DNA of 64,000 bases, taken from the NCBI RefSeq assembly GCF_022508225.1, contig NZ_JAETXJ010000002.1, positions 434,001-498,000 on the forward strand, in the 5' to 3' direction. Source of the stretch: Desulfovibrio sp. UIB00 (lineage in GTDB: Bacteria; Desulfobacterota; Desulfovibrionia; Desulfovibrionales; Desulfovibrionaceae). Numbering within the stretch: the stretch's first letter is position 1; each line of letters opens with the position of its first letter. The position numbers were made by a program, and so were the translations under genes. The notes below the pieces were generated by a model. That model saw only the letters and a list, made by a program, of their open reading frames with translations, was not told the DNA's origin and did no database searches. Shown here piece by piece: positions 53,563 to 63,134 of the stretch.

Positions 53563-54103
53563 AAATCTCCGCGCGATAAGAAGCAATTTTTATCGGCGTT
53601 CCCTGGACGGCAGGGAAGGGTGGGTTGAGCCCATCCTGATGCACCCAAAGCGATCATAGTAAGGTCGCAGAGGGTTTTGACATGTGCAGGCGTTACCGAA
53701 TGCCGGACAATGTCGAGCCGTTCCAGCCCAAAGACGGATCCCACCGCTGCCCCCAGGCCGCGCGTGACCCGGGGCTGTAAGGTAGGGGGATAGCCCCCAT
53801 TTGGTGACCCTGCGGGACCGCTTAGCCGCTCTTTCTATGGAGTGGCTTAGCCTGGGCGACGCTGGGGAGCATCACGCGGATGATGCAGGCGCGTTCAGGC
53901 GTCCAATCTTCCGAATTCTTCCTGAAATTTCAGGCGTGATGCGCGCATTAGCGCAACCCCTTACGTTGCTCCGTTTTTCCGTTCCTTGCCAGGGTGAGGT
54001 CGGCCCTTCGGGCCATGCTTCATGGCCCGCGTATGCTGTGAAGGAGCCCGCGCTCGTAGCCCAAAGGGCCGCGCGGGATGTTTTTGCAAACGGAGTAGGC
54101 ACA
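53563..54103 (+). ncRNA. Long structured leader of the S10 operon
   Basis: The 540 bases before rpsJ contain no good coding frame but several strong hairpins: 53820-53831/53839-53851 (12 bp with one mismatch), 54010-54017/54021-54028 (perfect GGGCCATG stem) and the attenuator-like hairpin at 54047-54077. In other bacteria the S10 leader binds ribosomal protein L4 to control transcription; the same is likely here, though no sequence match to the E. coli leader is claimed. Upstream of the promoter (53338-53533) nothing further was found. Confidence 0.5.
54047..54085 (+). terminator. Attenuator-like hairpin just before rpsJ
   Basis: CCCGCGC (54047-54053) pairs with GCGCGGG (54071-54077), with an inner GCCC-AAA-GGGC stem (54059-54069) and then ATGTTTTT (54078-54085). 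It is an intrinsic terminator 19 bases before the rpsJ ATG, so full operon expression needs read-through. Confidence 0.6.
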
Positions 54104-54421
54104 ATGACGACAGTTAGCAGCGATCGCATTCGGATCAAGCTCAAAGCCTACGATTACCGCATTCTGGATAAAGCCGTTGCGGAAATCGTGGATACGGCGC
54201 GCAATACCGGTGCCGGTGTGGCGGGACCAATTCCCCTGCCCACCAACATTCACAAGTACACCGTGCAGCGTTCCGTGCATGTGGACAAAAAGTCCCGTGA
54301 GCAGTTTGAAATGCGCATTCACAAGCGGCTCATGGATATCCTGGAACCCACGCAGCAGACCGTCGACGCGCTGGGCAAGCTTTCGTTGCCCGCCGGTGTG
54401 GACGTGGAAATCAAGCTCTAG
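54104..54421 (+). CDS. rpsJ: Ribosomal protein uS10
   Basis: A 105-residue protein. [30 protein letters not shown] and [39 protein letters not shown] are diagnostic of S10, which sits in the 30S head and also pairs with NusB in antitermination. It is the first gene of the S10 operon. The ATG at 54104 with GGAG upstream fits the family N-terminus; the open frame extends upstream through the leader only by chance. Confidence 0.97.
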   Translation: MTTVSSDRIRIKLKAYDYRILDKAVAEIVDTARNTGAGVAGPIPLPTNIHKYTVQRSVHVDKKSREQFEMRIHKRLMDILEPTQQTVDALGKLSLPAGVDVEIKL

Positions 54422-54433
54422 CGAGAGGCAGTC

Positions 54434-55063
54434 ATGGCTGAGAAAATGGGAATTTTGGGTCGCAAACTTGGTATGACCCGCATATTTGACGGCGCTGGCG
54501 CTGCCGTGCCCGTCACGGTGATTGAGGCCGGTCCGTGCCCCGTCACCCAGGTCAAAACTGCGGACACTGACGGCTACAACGCCGTTCAGATCGCGCTGAC
54601 CCCCGCTAAGGAAAAGCACAGCACCAAGGCTATGCAGGGACACTTCGCCAAGGCTGGCAAGGGTCTTTTCCGCCATCTGCGCGAAATCCGCCTTGCGGGT
54701 GCGCCGGAACAGGAGCTGGGTCAGGAACTGACCGTTGAAATTTTCGCCGCAGGCGATACGGTCAAGGTGACCGGCACAAGCATGGGTAAAGGCTACCAGG
54801 GGCGTATGCGCCGCTGGAATTTCGCCGGTTCCAAAGATACCCACGGCTGCGAAAAGGTGCACCGCAACAATGGTTCCATTGGTAACAACACCTTTCCTGG
54901 CCACGTTTTTAAGGGTCGGAAAATGGCGGGCCATTGGGGCAATGAAACCGTTACGGAAATGGGCCTGACCATCGTTGATGTGCGTCCTGAGGACAACGTC
55001 ATTCTGGTCAAAGGTTCCGTGCCCGGCCCCAAGAACGGGCTGGTGCTGATCCGCAAGCAGTAG
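54434..55063 (+). CDS. rplC: Ribosomal protein uL3
   Basis: A 209-residue protein of the 50S subunit, among the first to bind 23S rRNA. The N-terminus [14 protein letters not shown] and the basic loop [34 protein letters not shown] with [15 protein letters not shown] are L3 signatures. Gene follows rpsJ by 12 bases with GAGAGGCAG before the ATG. The Gln that is methylated by PrmB lies in the WNFAG...G region and cannot be assigned with certainty. Confidence 0.97.
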   Translation: MAEKMGILGRKLGMTRIFDGAGAAVPVTVIEAGPCPVTQVKTADTDGYNAVQIALTPAKEKHSTKAMQGHFAKAGKGLFRHLREIRLAGAPEQELGQELTVEIFAAGDTVKVTGTSMGKGYQGRMRRWNFAGSKDTHGCEKVHRNNGSIGNNTFPGHVFKGRKMAGHWGNETVTEMGLTIVDVRPEDNVILVKGSVPGPKNGLVLIRKQ

Positions 55064-55074
55064 AGGAAGCAGCA

Positions 55075-55707
55075 ATGGCTACCGTGAAAGTATATGACCA
55101 GAACAAGCAGGAAAGCGGCGAAATCACGCTGGCTTCCGACGTGTTCGAAATCGAGGTGAGGCCTGAAATCCTCAATCTCGTGGCGCGCGCCCAGATGGCG
55201 GCCAAACGCGCCGGCACGCATATGGCAAAGACCCGTGCGCTGGTTTCCGGCGGCGGCGTTAAGCCCTGGAAGCAGAAGGGTACGGGCCGCGCCCGTTCCG
55301 GCTCCAACCGTTCGCCCATTTGGCGCGGTGGTGCCATCATCTTCGGACCCAGCCCCCGCGATTACAGCTTCAAGGTTAACAGCAAGGTGCGCGCCCTGGC
55401 CATGAAGATGGCCCTGTCGAGCCGCTTGGCTGCCGCAACCCTGATGGTGGTCAAGGGTATTGAACTGCCCGAAGCCAAGACCAAGCATTTCGCCAAGGTT
55501 GCCGACACGCTGGGCCTTTCCAAGGCTCTCATCGTGGCTCCCGCCGAAGACAGCGCGCTGGTTCGTTCCGCTCGCAACATTCCGGGCCTCACCATGACCA
55601 CTGTCGATCGCCTGAGCGTGCTTGAAATCCTCAAGCACAAGCAGCTTGTTCTGCTTGAAGGCGCTATCGAACCTGTTCAGGCTCGTTTCGCAAAGAAGGG
55701 GGCGTAA
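55075..55707 (+). CDS. rplD: Ribosomal protein uL4
   Basis: A 210-residue protein. The tunnel-lining loop region (GGGVKPWKQKGTGRARSGSNRSPIWRGGAIIFGP) is typical. L4 is the autogenous regulator of the S10 operon in enterobacteria and might act on the leader described upstream. It follows rplC by 11 bases, with GAGGAAGCA before its ATG. Confidence 0.97.
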   Translation: MATVKVYDQNKQESGEITLASDVFEIEVRPEILNLVARAQMAAKRAGTHMAKTRALVSGGGVKPWKQKGTGRARSGSNRSPIWRGGAIIFGPSPRDYSFKVNSKVRALAMKMALSSRLAAATLMVVKGIELPEAKTKHFAKVADTLGLSKALIVAPAEDSALVRSARNIPGLTMTTVDRLSVLEILKHKQLVLLEGAIEPVQARFAKKGA

Positions 55708-55708
55708 G

Positions 55709-55999
55709 ATGGAAACCACTTCTGTTCTGCTCAAGCCCCTGCTGACCGAAAAGACGACCTTGATCAAGGACGAAGCCCAGCAGGTGGCCTTTATGGTCCA
55801 CACCCTGGCCAACAAGCTTGAAATCAAGCAGGCCGTGGAAAAGGCTTTTGATGTTAAAGTGGAAGCCGTCAACGTAGTGCGCCGCGCCCCCATGAACAGG
55901 GAGCGTCAGGGTCGCGTTGTTGGCCGTAAGCCCGGCTGGAAGAAAGCGTATGTTACGCTGCGCCAGGGCGATAAAATTGAGTTCTTCGAGGGAGTGTAA
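55709..55999 (+). CDS. rplW: Ribosomal protein uL23
   Basis: A 96-residue protein. [16 protein letters not shown] and the end part [31 protein letters not shown] are L23 features. It lies at the tunnel exit and docks trigger factor and SRP. The ATG at 55709 overlaps nothing and is 1 base after the rplD stop; the longer frame upstream runs antisense-like through rplD. Confidence 0.95.
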   Translation: METTSVLLKPLLTEKTTLIKDEAQQVAFMVHTLANKLEIKQAVEKAFDVKVEAVNVVRRAPMNRERQGRVVGRKPGWKKAYVTLRQGDKIEFFEGV

Positions 56000-56001
56000 T
56001 C

Positions 56002-56850
56002 ATGGCTGTCCGCAAGCTGAAACCGACCTCCGCGGGGCGTCGCTTCCAGACGGTTTCCGACTTTGAGGAAATCACCCGGACGCGCCCTGAGAAGTCGCTC
56101 ACTGAAGGCCTCACCAAAAAGGCCGGTCGCAACAATCTGGGTCGAGTCACCAGCCGCCGTCGCGGTGGTGGTGTTAAGCGTCTGTACCGCATCATCGATT
56201 TCAAGCGCGACAAGACCGGCATTGAAGCCACTGTTGCGCACATTGAATACGATCCCAACCGTACCGCCCGTATCGCGCTGCTGCACTATTCGGACGGCGA
56301 AAAGCGCTACATCCTCGCTCCGGTTGGCTTGAAGCAGGGTGACAAGATCATGTCCGGCATCAACGAGCGCAATGGCGTTGTGGCCGACATCAAACCCGGC
56401 AATGCTTTGCAGATGGCCCGCATTCCTGTGGGTACCGTTGTGCACAACATTGAGCTTTACCCCGGCAAGGGCGGCCAGATGTGCCGCGCCGCCGGTACCT
56501 ACGCCCAGCTGGTCGCCAAAGAAGGCAACTACGCCCTGCTGCGTCTGCCTTCGGGCGAAGTGCGCAAGGTGCTTGCTACCTGCGTGGCTACCGTGGGTCA
56601 GGTGGGCAACGTGCATCACGAAACCATCTCTCTGGGCAAAGCTGGCCGCAACCGCTGGCTGGGTCGTCGTCCCAAGGTTCGCGGCGTTGCCATGAACCCC
56701 ATCGACCACCCCCTGGGCGGTGGCGAAGGCAGAAGCTCTGGTGGCCGTCATCCTGTGTCGCCTTGGGGTATGCCTGCCAAGGGTTACAAGACCCGCGACA
56801 AGAAGAAGGCCTCTTCCCGGCTGATCATCAAACGCCGCGGCCAGAAGTAG
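56002..56850 (+). CDS. rplB: Ribosomal protein uL2
   Basis: A 282-residue protein. [10 protein letters not shown] at the start, [28 protein letters not shown] and the C-terminal [29 protein letters not shown] (with the conserved His near the peptidyl transferase centre) identify L2. Two bases separate it from rplW. The end [16 protein letters not shown] is rich in basic residues. Confidence 0.97.
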   Translation: MAVRKLKPTSAGRRFQTVSDFEEITRTRPEKSLTEGLTKKAGRNNLGRVTSRRRGGGVKRLYRIIDFKRDKTGIEATVAHIEYDPNRTARIALLHYSDGEKRYILAPVGLKQGDKIMSGINERNGVVADIKPGNALQMARIPVGTVVHNIELYPGKGGQMCRAAGTYAQLVAKEGNYALLRLPSGEVRKVLATCVATVGQVGNVHHETISLGKAGRNRWLGRRPKVRGVAMNPIDHPLGGGEGRSSGGRHPVSPWGMPAKGYKTRDKKKASSRLIIKRRGQK

Positions 56851-56859
56851 GAGTAGCTC

Positions 56860-57144
56860 ATGCCGAGATCGTTGAAAAAAGGGCCGTTTGTTGACGGCCA
56901 TCTGATGAAAAAGGTCGACAGCACCGTGGCCAACAGCGACCGCCGTGTAGTCAAGACCTGGTCGCGCCGCTCGACCATCCTGCCCGAAATGGTGGGACTG
57001 ACCTTTGCGGTGCACAATGGCAAGAAGTTCGTGCCGGTGTTCGTTACCGAAAACATGGTTGGCCACAAGCTGGGTGAATTCTCGCCCACTCGTACCTTCC
57101 ATGGGCATGCCGCCGACAAAAAGGCCAAGGCCGGCAAGAAGTAG
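56860..57144 (+). CDS. rpsS: Ribosomal protein uS19
   Basis: A 94-residue protein. [68 protein letters not shown] is the S19 pattern. It binds the head of 16S rRNA with S13. GGAG lies before the ATG and the gene follows rplB by 9 bases. Confidence 0.97.
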   Translation: MPRSLKKGPFVDGHLMKKVDSTVANSDRRVVKTWSRRSTILPEMVGLTFAVHNGKKFVPVFVTENMVGHKLGEFSPTRTFHGHAADKKAKAGKK

Positions 57145-57153
57145 GGTAGGCAT

Positions 57154-57492
57154 ATGGAATCTAAAGCTATTGCAAAATTCCAGCGCGTTTCGCCGCGCAA
57201 GACCCGTCTTGTGGCCAAGAACGTGCAGGGTCTTGGAGTGGAGGAGGCTATGAACCTTCTGCGCTTCACGCCCAACAAGCCCGCTGGCGTGCTTTTCGGC
57301 GTGCTCAAGAGCGCGTTGGCCAATGCCTCGCAGCTGGGCGGCGTTGATGTGGATGCCATGGTGGTGAAGGAAATCGTGGTGAACGAAGGCCCCACCTGGA
57401 AGCGCTTTATGCCCCGGGCCCAAGGCCGGGCGACCAAGATTCACAAGCGCACCAGCCACATCACCGTTATACTCGCAGAAGGGCAGGAATAG
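57154..57492 (+). CDS. rplV: Ribosomal protein uL22
   Basis: A 112-residue protein. RVSPRKTRLVAKNVQGLGVEEAMNLLRFTPNKPA and the hairpin-loop end FMPRAQGRATKIHKRTSHITVIL identify L22, whose loop lines the exit tunnel, the site of macrolide-resistance changes in other bacteria. No such change can be judged here. It is spaced 9 bases after rpsS. Confidence 0.96.
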   Translation: MESKAIAKFQRVSPRKTRLVAKNVQGLGVEEAMNLLRFTPNKPAGVLFGVLKSALANASQLGGVDVDAMVVKEIVVNEGPTWKRFMPRAQGRATKIHKRTSHITVILAEGQE

Positions 57493-57495
57493 GCT

Positions 57496-58137
57496 ATGGG
57501 TCAGAAAGTACATCCGTTCGGGTTCCGGCTTGGGTACAACAAGAATTGGCAGTCCCGCTGGTTCAGCAAGAAGGAATACCCTGCCTTTGTCTATGAAGAC
57601 AGCAAAATCCGCGCGTTCGTGAAGAAGCTCCTGTTTCATGCCGGGGTTTCCAAGATCGAGATCGAACGTGCCGGCGGCAAGGTACGGCTTATCCTTTCCA
57701 CCGCTCGCCCCGGTATTGTTATCGGCCGCAAGGGTGTGGAAATCGAAAAGCTTCGCAACGATCTTCGTCAGAAGTTCGGCCGCGAGTTCTCTCTTGAAGT
57801 GAACGAAATCCGTCGCCCCGAAGTGGACGCCCAGCTGGTGGCCGAGAACATCGCCCAGCAGCTTGAGCGCCGCGTGGCCTTCCGGCGCGCCATGAAGCGT
57901 ACCGTGTCCATGGCCCGCAAGTTTGGCGGCGAAGGCATCAAGGTAACCTGCGCCGGACGTCTGGCTGGTGCAGAAATCGCACGTACCGAATGGTACCGCG
58001 ATGGCCGAGTGCCCTTGCAGACTCTGCGTGCCGACATTGACTACGGTTTTGCCGAAGCGCACACCACCTACGGCATCATCGGTGTCAAGGTGTGGATCTA
58101 TAAGGGTGAAATCCTTGACAAAGAGGTTGATCAGTAA
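57496..58137 (+). CDS. rpsC: Ribosomal protein uS3
   Basis: A 213-residue protein. [22 protein letters not shown], the KH domain ([28 protein letters not shown]) and [47 protein letters not shown] mark S3, at the mRNA entry channel. It overlaps rplP by 1 base (TAATG). Confidence 0.97.
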   Translation: MGQKVHPFGFRLGYNKNWQSRWFSKKEYPAFVYEDSKIRAFVKKLLFHAGVSKIEIERAGGKVRLILSTARPGIVIGRKGVEIEKLRNDLRQKFGREFSLEVNEIRRPEVDAQLVAENIAQQLERRVAFRRAMKRTVSMARKFGGEGIKVTCAGRLAGAEIARTEWYRDGRVPLQTLRADIDYGFAEAHTTYGIIGVKVWIYKGEILDKEVDQ

Positions 58138-58550
58138 TGCTTGCGCCCAAAAGAGTTAAATTCCGCAAGTGGCAGAAAGGCCGCCTGCGTGGCCTGGCCA
58201 CCCGCGGCGCCACCATTGCGTTTGGTGATATCGGCCTTAAAACCGTGCAGCATGGCCAGCTTTCCAGCCAGCAGATTGAAGCTGCTCGTATCGCCATGAT
58301 GCGTCACATCAAGCGTGGCGGCAAAGTGTGGATCCGTGTGTTCCCCGACCGCCCCGTCACGGCCAAGCCTCTGGAAACCCGTCAGGGTTCCGGTAAGGGC
58401 GCGCCCGTGGGTTGGTGCGCTCCGGTCAAGCCCGGTCGCGTGCTGTATGAAATCAAGGGCGTGAGCCTTGACCTCGCGCGTGAGGCGCTGACCCGCGCCG
58501 CTCACAAGCTGCCCGTTAAGACCATCATTGTGGTGAGGGAGGGCATCTAA
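58137..58550 (+). CDS. rplP: Ribosomal protein uL16
   Basis: A 137-residue protein. [63 protein letters not shown] are L16 features; the Arg of the [16 protein letters not shown] loop is hydroxylated in some bacteria. It overlaps rpsC by 1 base, with rpmC starting directly after the stop. Confidence 0.97.
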   Translation: MLAPKRVKFRKWQKGRLRGLATRGATIAFGDIGLKTVQHGQLSSQQIEAARIAMMRHIKRGGKVWIRVFPDRPVTAKPLETRQGSGKGAPVGWCAPVKPGRVLYEIKGVSLDLAREALTRAAHKLPVKTIIVVREGI

Positions 58551-58781
58551 ATGGCTGCCAAGAAAAAGACCGAAACCGCCGCCCGGCCCGCCGCACAGGA
58601 TCTGCGCTCCATGAGCGTGGAAGAACTGCGCACGGCTCTTACCGAGCAGCGCCAGGAACTGATGAGCGCCCGCTTCAAGCATGCCGCTGCGCAGCTTGAA
58701 AAGACTTCCGAACTGAAAGTCATGCGTAAGCAGGTGGCGCGCATCGAGACCGTATTGAACGAAAAGGAACAGAGGGCCTGA
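58551..58781 (+). CDS. rpmC: Ribosomal protein uL29
   Basis: A 76-residue protein, slightly longer than the usual 63-70 because of a basic N-terminal extension ([16 protein letters not shown]). The core ([54 protein letters not shown]) is a two-helix hairpin typical of L29 at the tunnel exit. The start abuts the rplP stop. Confidence 0.93.
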   Translation: MAAKKKTETAARPAAQDLRSMSVEELRTALTEQRQELMSARFKHAAAQLEKTSELKVMRKQVARIETVLNEKEQRA

Positions 58782-58783
58782 AC

Positions 58784-59047
58784 ATGCAAGCTCTGGAAGA
58801 TCGCAAGGGCAGAATGCTGACCGGCATTGTGGTAAGCGACAAGAACGACAAGACCATTGTCGTGCGCGTCGAGACCCTGGTCAAGCATCCTCTGCTTAAG
58901 AAGTATGTGAGGCGCCGCAAGAAGTTCACGGCTCATGATCCCATGAACGAATGCGGTATGGGCGACAAGGTTAAAATTGTGGAGTTCCGTCCGCTTTCGC
59001 GCAACAAGCGCTGGCATCTGGTCTCCATCATTGAAAAAGCCGTGTAG
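58784..59047 (+). CDS. rpsQ: Ribosomal protein uS17
   Basis: An 87-residue protein. [77 protein letters not shown] is the S17 OB-fold, a primary 16S rRNA binder. Only two bases follow the rpmC stop, so the two are closely coupled. Confidence 0.96.
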   Translation: MQALEDRKGRMLTGIVVSDKNDKTIVVRVETLVKHPLLKKYVRRRKKFTAHDPMNECGMGDKVKIVEFRPLSRNKRWHLVSIIEKAV

Positions 59048-59056
59048 GGTAGTGCC

Positions 59057-59425
59057 ATGATCCAGGTAGAATCGACGCTTCAGGTGGCCGATAATTCCGG
59101 CGCCAAAAAGGTTGCCTGCATCAAGGTGCTGGGCGGTTCACACCGCCGCTACGCCTCGGTGGGCGACATTATCGTGGTTTCCGTTAAGGAAGCAATGCCC
59201 CACAGCAAGGTTAAGAAGGGCGATGTTATGAAGGCTGTTATCGTGCGTACCGCTAAAGAAGTGCGTCGCATGGACGGCAGCTACATCAAGTTCGACGGCA
59301 ACGCCGCTGTGCTGCTCTCCAACCAGGGTGAGCCGGTGGGTACGCGTATCTTTGGCCCCGTGGCCCGTGAGCTGCGCGCCCAGAACTTTATGAAAATTAT
59401 TTCGCTGGCCCCGGAAGTGCTGTAG
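59057..59425 (+). CDS. rplN: Ribosomal protein uL14
   Basis: A 122-residue protein. [46 protein letters not shown] and the end [24 protein letters not shown] are diagnostic. L14 forms an intersubunit bridge and is the target of RsfS. It is located between rpsQ and rplX in the conserved order. Confidence 0.97.
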   Translation: MIQVESTLQVADNSGAKKVACIKVLGGSHRRYASVGDIIVVSVKEAMPHSKVKKGDVMKAVIVRTAKEVRRMDGSYIKFDGNAAVLLSNQGEPVGTRIFGPVARELRAQNFMKIISLAPEVL

Positions 59426-59434
59426 GAGACCGTC

Positions 59435-59767
59435 ATGAAAATGTATCGCATCCGCAAGGACGACAAGGTGATGGTAATCGCCGGCAAGGACGCGGGCAAA
59501 ATCGGCAAGGTGCTGAAGATCCTGCGCAAGAAGGATCGCGTGCTTGTGGAAAAGACCAACATGGTCAAGCGCCACATGCGCCCCAACCCCTATGCCCAGC
59601 AGCCTGGCGGTATCGTGGAAAAGGAAATGCCTATCCACGTGTCCAACCTTATGGTTGTCTGCTCTGCCTGCGGCAAGGCCACTCGAGTGGGTTACAAGAC
59701 CATCGAGTCCGAGGGCAAGGAAAAGAAAGTGCGCTTCTGCAAAAAGTGCAACGAAGTAATGGAATAA
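59435..59767 (+). CDS. rplX: Ribosomal protein uL24
   Basis: A 110-residue protein. [47 protein letters not shown] is the KOW domain and start of L24. The C-terminal part has two Cys pairs ([25 protein letters not shown]), a zinc ribbon seen in the zinc-containing L24 of many bacteria. Confidence 0.96.
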   Translation: MKMYRIRKDDKVMVIAGKDAGKIGKVLKILRKKDRVLVEKTNMVKRHMRPNPYAQQPGGIVEKEMPIHVSNLMVVCSACGKATRVGYKTIESEGKEKKVRFCKKCNEVME

Positions 59768-59776
59768 GGTGATACG

Positions 59777-60316
59777 ATGACACGCCTTGAAAAGATATAT
59801 AGAGAGAAGGTGGTTCCGGTACTGCAGAAGGAGTTCAGTTACTCCTCTTCGATGCAACTGCCCGGTATCGAAAAGATCTCTCTGAACATCGGCCTTGGCG
59901 CCGCTAGCTCGAACAACAAGCTGATGGAAGAAGCCATGGCGGAACTTACCGCGATTGCTGGCCAGAAAGCTGTGGTTACCCGGGCTAAAAAGTCCATCGC
60001 CGCATTTAAGCTGCGCGAAGGCATGCCTATCGGTGTGCGCGTCACCCTGCGCAAGGAACGCATGTGGGACTTCCTGGACAAGCTCATGAACTTTGCCTTG
60101 CCCCGAGTGCGTGACTTCCGTGGTATCCCTGACCGCGGTTTCGATGGGCGCGGCAATTTCACCCTGGGCATTAAAGAACACACCATCTTCCCTGAAATGG
60201 AAGCTGACCGTGTTGAAAACCCCAAGGGCATGAACATCACCATCGTCACCACGGCGGCCACGGACAAAGAAGGCAAGTTCCTTCTCGACCAGCTTGGCAT
60301 GCCGTTCCGCAAGTAG
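59777..60316 (+). CDS. rplE: Ribosomal protein uL5
   Basis: A 179-residue protein. [61 protein letters not shown] and [27 protein letters not shown] are L5 features; L5 binds 5S rRNA. Followed by the zinc-type S14. Confidence 0.97.
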   Translation: MTRLEKIYREKVVPVLQKEFSYSSSMQLPGIEKISLNIGLGAASSNNKLMEEAMAELTAIAGQKAVVTRAKKSIAAFKLREGMPIGVRVTLRKERMWDFLDKLMNFALPRVRDFRGIPDRGFDGRGNFTLGIKEHTIFPEMEADRVENPKGMNITIVTTAATDKEGKFLLDQLGMPFRK

Positions 60317-60326
60317 GAGTTAAGCC

Positions 60327-60512
60327 ATGTCCCGTACTTCTCTGGAAGTAAAGGCCAAGCGCAAGCCTAAGTTCAGCGCCCGCGCCTACAATCGCTGCCC
60401 GCTTTGCGGTCGCCCCAGGGCTTTCCTGCGCCAGTTCGGCATCTGCCGTATCTGCTTCCGCAACATGGCCCTTCGTGGTGAACTGCCCGGCGTGCGCAAG
60501 TCGAGCTGGTAA
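60327..60512 (+). CDS. rpsZ: Ribosomal protein uS14, zinc-binding type
   Basis: A 61-residue protein, the short zinc form. Four cysteines lie in [23 protein letters not shown] (two C-x-x-C pairs). The C-terminus [10 protein letters not shown] is standard for this type. The gene keeps zinc in S14, so no zinc-free copy is implied, although one could exist elsewhere. Confidence 0.96.
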   Translation: MSRTSLEVKAKRKPKFSARAYNRCPLCGRPRAFLRQFGICRICFRNMALRGELPGVRKSSW

Positions 60513-60517
60513 AATTT

Positions 60518-60556
60518 CCGGGCGTGCAAACGCCCGGGAGGCGCGCCCTGCGCGCC
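60518..60556 (+). other. Two tandem hairpins between rpsZ and rpsH
   Basis: CCGGGCG (60518-60524) pairs with CGCCCGG (60531-60537) and GGCGCGC (60540-60546) with GCGCGCC (60550-60556). No T-run follows, so mRNA regulation or processing is more likely than termination. In enterobacteria S8 controls the spc operon through a stem in this region of the mRNA; a comparable role is possible. Confidence 0.45.
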
Positions 60557-60614
60557 AGCGGGAAGTGGCGGCATCGTGCCGTCAACCCCGCCCCCAAACT
60601 CTCAGGAGCATTCG

Positions 60615-60995
60615 ATGTTGACAGATCCCATTGCGGATATGCTCACCCGCATCCGCAACGCGCATTTGGCCCTGCACAAGGAAGTAAATGTGCCGAGCTC
60701 GAAGATGAAGGAATCTTTAGCCGCCATCCTCAAGCAGGAAGGTTACGTCGAAGACGTGGCCGTGGCCGAAAAAAACATTGTTATTACCCTTAAGTACCAG
60801 AAGGGAAAGCCCGTCATCAGCGGGCTGAAGCGTGTGAGCACGCCCGGTCGCCGGGTTTATGTTGGCGCGCATAACATCCCCAGGGTGCAGAACGGCCTCG
60901 GCATCTGCATTTTGTCCACGTCCAGCGGCGTGCTGGACGGCATGACCGCCCATGAGAAGAAGGTGGGCGGCGAACTTCTGTGCGAAATCTGGTAG
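60615..60995 (+). CDS. rpsH: Ribosomal protein uS8
   Basis: A 126-residue protein. LTDPIADMLTRIRNAHLALHKEVNVPSSKMKE and RVSTPGRRVYVGAHNIPRVQNGLGICILSTSSGVLDG identify S8, a primary 16S rRNA binder and, in E. coli, the translational repressor of the spc operon. Start 60615 has AGGAG upstream. Confidence 0.97.
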   Translation: MLTDPIADMLTRIRNAHLALHKEVNVPSSKMKESLAAILKQEGYVEDVAVAEKNIVITLKYQKGKPVISGLKRVSTPGRRVYVGAHNIPRVQNGLGICILSTSSGVLDGMTAHEKKVGGELLCEIW

Positions 60996-61005
60996 GCGGT
61001 GCACC

Positions 61006-61545
61006 ATGTCGAGAATAGGTAGACTGCCCGTTGCCGTTCCCAATGGCGTTGAAGTCAAGATCGGAACGGATGTTGTGGAAGTTAAAGGGCCCAAGGGCTC
61101 GCTGAGCACCCCTGTCTGCTCTCTGCTCACTTACGAGCAGGCCGATGGTCACGTGACCCTTGGCCGTATAGAAGATACCCGCCAGAGCCGTTCGCAGCAC
61201 GGCCTGCGCCGCACCCTTCTTGCCAACTGCATTGAAGGCGTTACCAAGGGCTTCTCCAAGGGCCTGGAAGTTATCGGCGTCGGTTACCGCGTGGCGGTCA
61301 AGGGCAACATTATCGAGCTTTCTGTGGGCTATTCCCACCCTGTGCTCGTTGAACTGCCCGACGGCATCAAGGCCGTGGTTGAAGGTCAGGTTCTGACCCT
61401 CTCCGGCATCGACAAGGAACTTGTGGGCGAAATGGCCGCCAAGATTCGCCGCATTCGTAAGCCTGAACCCTACAAGGGCAAGGGCATCAAGTACGTTACC
61501 GAGACTATCCGCCGCAAGGTTGGTAAGTCCGGCGGCAAGAAGTAG
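61006..61545 (+). CDS. rplF: Ribosomal protein uL6
   Basis: A 179-residue protein. [19 protein letters not shown] and the C-terminal repeat with [24 protein letters not shown] mark L6. Start 61006 overlaps nothing; the frame ahead is open by chance inside rpsH. It sits near the sarcin-ricin loop in the 50S subunit. Confidence 0.96.
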   Translation: MSRIGRLPVAVPNGVEVKIGTDVVEVKGPKGSLSTPVCSLLTYEQADGHVTLGRIEDTRQSRSQHGLRRTLLANCIEGVTKGFSKGLEVIGVGYRVAVKGNIIELSVGYSHPVLVELPDGIKAVVEGQVLTLSGIDKELVGEMAAKIRRIRKPEPYKGKGIKYVTETIRRKVGKSGGKK

Positions 61546-61556
61546 GGGGGCGCGTC

Positions 61557-61916
61557 ATGAAATACAGCAAGAACGAATCCCGGCAGCGCCGCAAGATCCG
61601 TATCCGCAAGAAAGTCAACGGCACCTTCGAGCGCCCGCGTCTGGTTGTGTTCAGGTCCAACCTGCACATCTACGCCCAGATCATCAACGATCTGGACGGC
61701 GTGACCCTGGCTGCTGCCTCTACCCTTACGCTTTCCAAGACCGAAGCCGGCATGCACTGCAATAAGAGCGGCGCCGAGATGGTGGGCAAGGAAATTGCCC
61801 GGATGGCCAAGGAGAAGAATATCAATCAGGTGGTATTCGATCGCAACGGGTACATTTATCACGGTCGCGTCAAGGCCGTAGCCGACGGCGCCCGCGAAGG
61901 CGGCTTGGAGTTCTAA
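61557..61916 (+). CDS. rplR: Ribosomal protein uL18
   Basis: A 119-residue protein. [47 protein letters not shown] and the end [25 protein letters not shown] are L18 features; it joins L5 in binding 5S rRNA. It follows rplF by 11 bases. Confidence 0.97.
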   Translation: MKYSKNESRQRRKIRIRKKVNGTFERPRLVVFRSNLHIYAQIINDLDGVTLAAASTLTLSKTEAGMHCNKSGAEMVGKEIARMAKEKNINQVVFDRNGYIYHGRVKAVADGAREGGLEF

Positions 61917-61917
61917 T

Positions 61918-62430
61918 ATGCGTCAGGAAAATACTGAAACTCAGCAGAACGAGTTGGGCGAAATCGAAAAGATCGTTTCCCTCAACCGCGTGGCCAAGGT
62001 CGTCAAGGGCGGTCGCCGTTTCAGCTTCAGCGCCCTCGTTGTCGTGGGCGATGGCAAGGGCGGCGTGGGCTTCGGTCTGGGCAAGGCCCAGGAAGTGCCT
62101 GAAGCACTGCGCAAAGCCACCGAACGCGCTCGCAAGAACCGCGTTCAGGTTGCCCTTGTTGAAGGCACCCTTCCTTATGAAGTGCTCGGCCGTTTCGGCG
62201 CCGGTCGCGTCATGCTGAAGCCCGCCTCTGAAGGTACCGGCATCATTGCCGGCGGTGCCGTGCGCGCCGTCATGGAAGCCGTAGGCATCCGCGACGTCCT
62301 CGCTAAGGCCATTGGTACCAACAATCCGCACAACGTGCTTCGTGCCACCATGCAGGGCCTCGTTTCCCTGCGCAGCGCCGAAGATGTTTCGGCCCTGCGC
62401 GGCAAGAAGCTGGAAGCCCCGAGGAAGTAA
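61918..62430 (+). CDS. rpsE: Ribosomal protein uS5
   Basis: A 170-residue protein. [46 protein letters not shown] is the S5 double-stranded-RNA-binding signature; [46 protein letters not shown] follows. S5 affects decoding accuracy. One base separates it from rplR. Confidence 0.97.
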   Translation: MRQENTETQQNELGEIEKIVSLNRVAKVVKGGRRFSFSALVVVGDGKGGVGFGLGKAQEVPEALRKATERARKNRVQVALVEGTLPYEVLGRFGAGRVMLKPASEGTGIIAGGAVRAVMEAVGIRDVLAKAIGTNNPHNVLRATMQGLVSLRSAEDVSALRGKKLEAPRK

Positions 62431-62432
62431 CC

Positions 62433-62609
62433 ATGGCAGAAATCAAGGTAAAACTCGTGCGTTCGCGCATCGGCTCCACGCCTGCGCAGCGCAAGCTGCT
62501 GGACTCCCTTGGCCTCAAGCGCCGCGAGATGGTCAAGACGTTCAAGGATACCCCGGCTATCCGGGGCATTATCGCCAAAGTTCCGCATATGGTTGCCGTT
62601 GTTGAGTAA
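62433..62609 (+). CDS. rpmD: Ribosomal protein uL30
   Basis: A 58-residue protein, missed by length cut-offs. It starts MAEIKVKLVRSRIGSTPAQR, has LLDSLGLKRREMVKTFKDTPAIRG and ends VPHMVAVVE, the L30 pattern. ATG lies 2 bases after the rpsE stop, with a GAGGAAG site. Conserved place between rpsE and rplO. Confidence 0.95.
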   Translation: MAEIKVKLVRSRIGSTPAQRKLLDSLGLKRREMVKTFKDTPAIRGIIAKVPHMVAVVE

Positions 62610-62626
62610 CGGCCAAAGGATATACC

Positions 62627-63091
62627 ATGCAACTGCACAATCTGTTTCCTTTTCCGGAAGAGCGTAAGACCCGCCGTCGCGTGGGCCGTGGCTCTGGTTC
62701 CGGTCTGGGCTGCACTGCGGGCAAGGGCCACAAAGGGCAGAACGCTCGCGCCGGTGGCGGTGTCCGCCCTGGTTTTGAAGGCGGCCAGATGCCCCTGCAA
62801 CGCCGTTTGCCCAAGCACGGCTTTAAAAACGCCCCCTTCAAGGTCACCTACGACATCGTCAATCTTGACGCTCTCGTGTCGGCCTTCCCGGGCAAAACCA
62901 CCATCACCCTTGACGACATGTACGCTCGCGGTATTGTCCGCATGGGCGCGCCCGTGAAAGTTCTTTCGCGCGGCGAAGTCTCAGGCGCTCTGTCGGTGGA
63001 GGCTCACAAGTTCAGCCAGGCTGCTGCGGATAAGATCCGCCAGGCCGGCGGCAACGTCACTGAGCTGGAAGCGGTTTCTGCCGCTGAATAA
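62627..63091 (+). CDS. rplO: Ribosomal protein uL15
   Basis: A 154-residue protein. The Gly/Arg/Lys-rich N-terminal arm (RRRVGRGSGSGLGCTAGKGHKGQNARAGGGVRPGFEGGQMPLQRRLPKHGF) is typical of L15. The rest forms the globular domain. Last ribosomal gene before secY in this window, followed by two strong hairpins. Confidence 0.97.
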   Translation: MQLHNLFPFPEERKTRRRVGRGSGSGLGCTAGKGHKGQNARAGGGVRPGFEGGQMPLQRRLPKHGFKNAPFKVTYDIVNLDALVSAFPGKTTITLDDMYARGIVRMGAPVKVLSRGEVSGALSVEAHKFSQAAADKIRQAGGNVTELEAVSAAE

Positions 63092-63097
63092 TTAGGT

Positions 63098-63117
63098 GGC
63101 CGCGCGCAAGCGCGGCC
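63098..63117 (+). other. GC-rich hairpin after rplO
   Basis: GGCCGCGC (63098-63105) pairs with GCGCGGCC (63110-63117) with GCAA as loop. GCAA is a GNRA loop, so this is probably a stable RNA structure. It is followed by CTCACGGCTTTTCA, so some termination is possible. Confidence 0.55.
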
Positions 63118-63134
63118 TCACGGCTTTTCACTGG

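Noticed and set aside
53563..54103. 6S RNA, SRP RNA, RNase P RNA or tmRNA in the S10 leader
   Set aside because: None of their conserved motifs was recognised; the structure and place fit an operon leader.
55906..58062. 718-codon minus-strand frame over rplB to rpsC
   Set aside because: Shadow of highly expressed ribosomal genes with strong codon bias; no domain seen.
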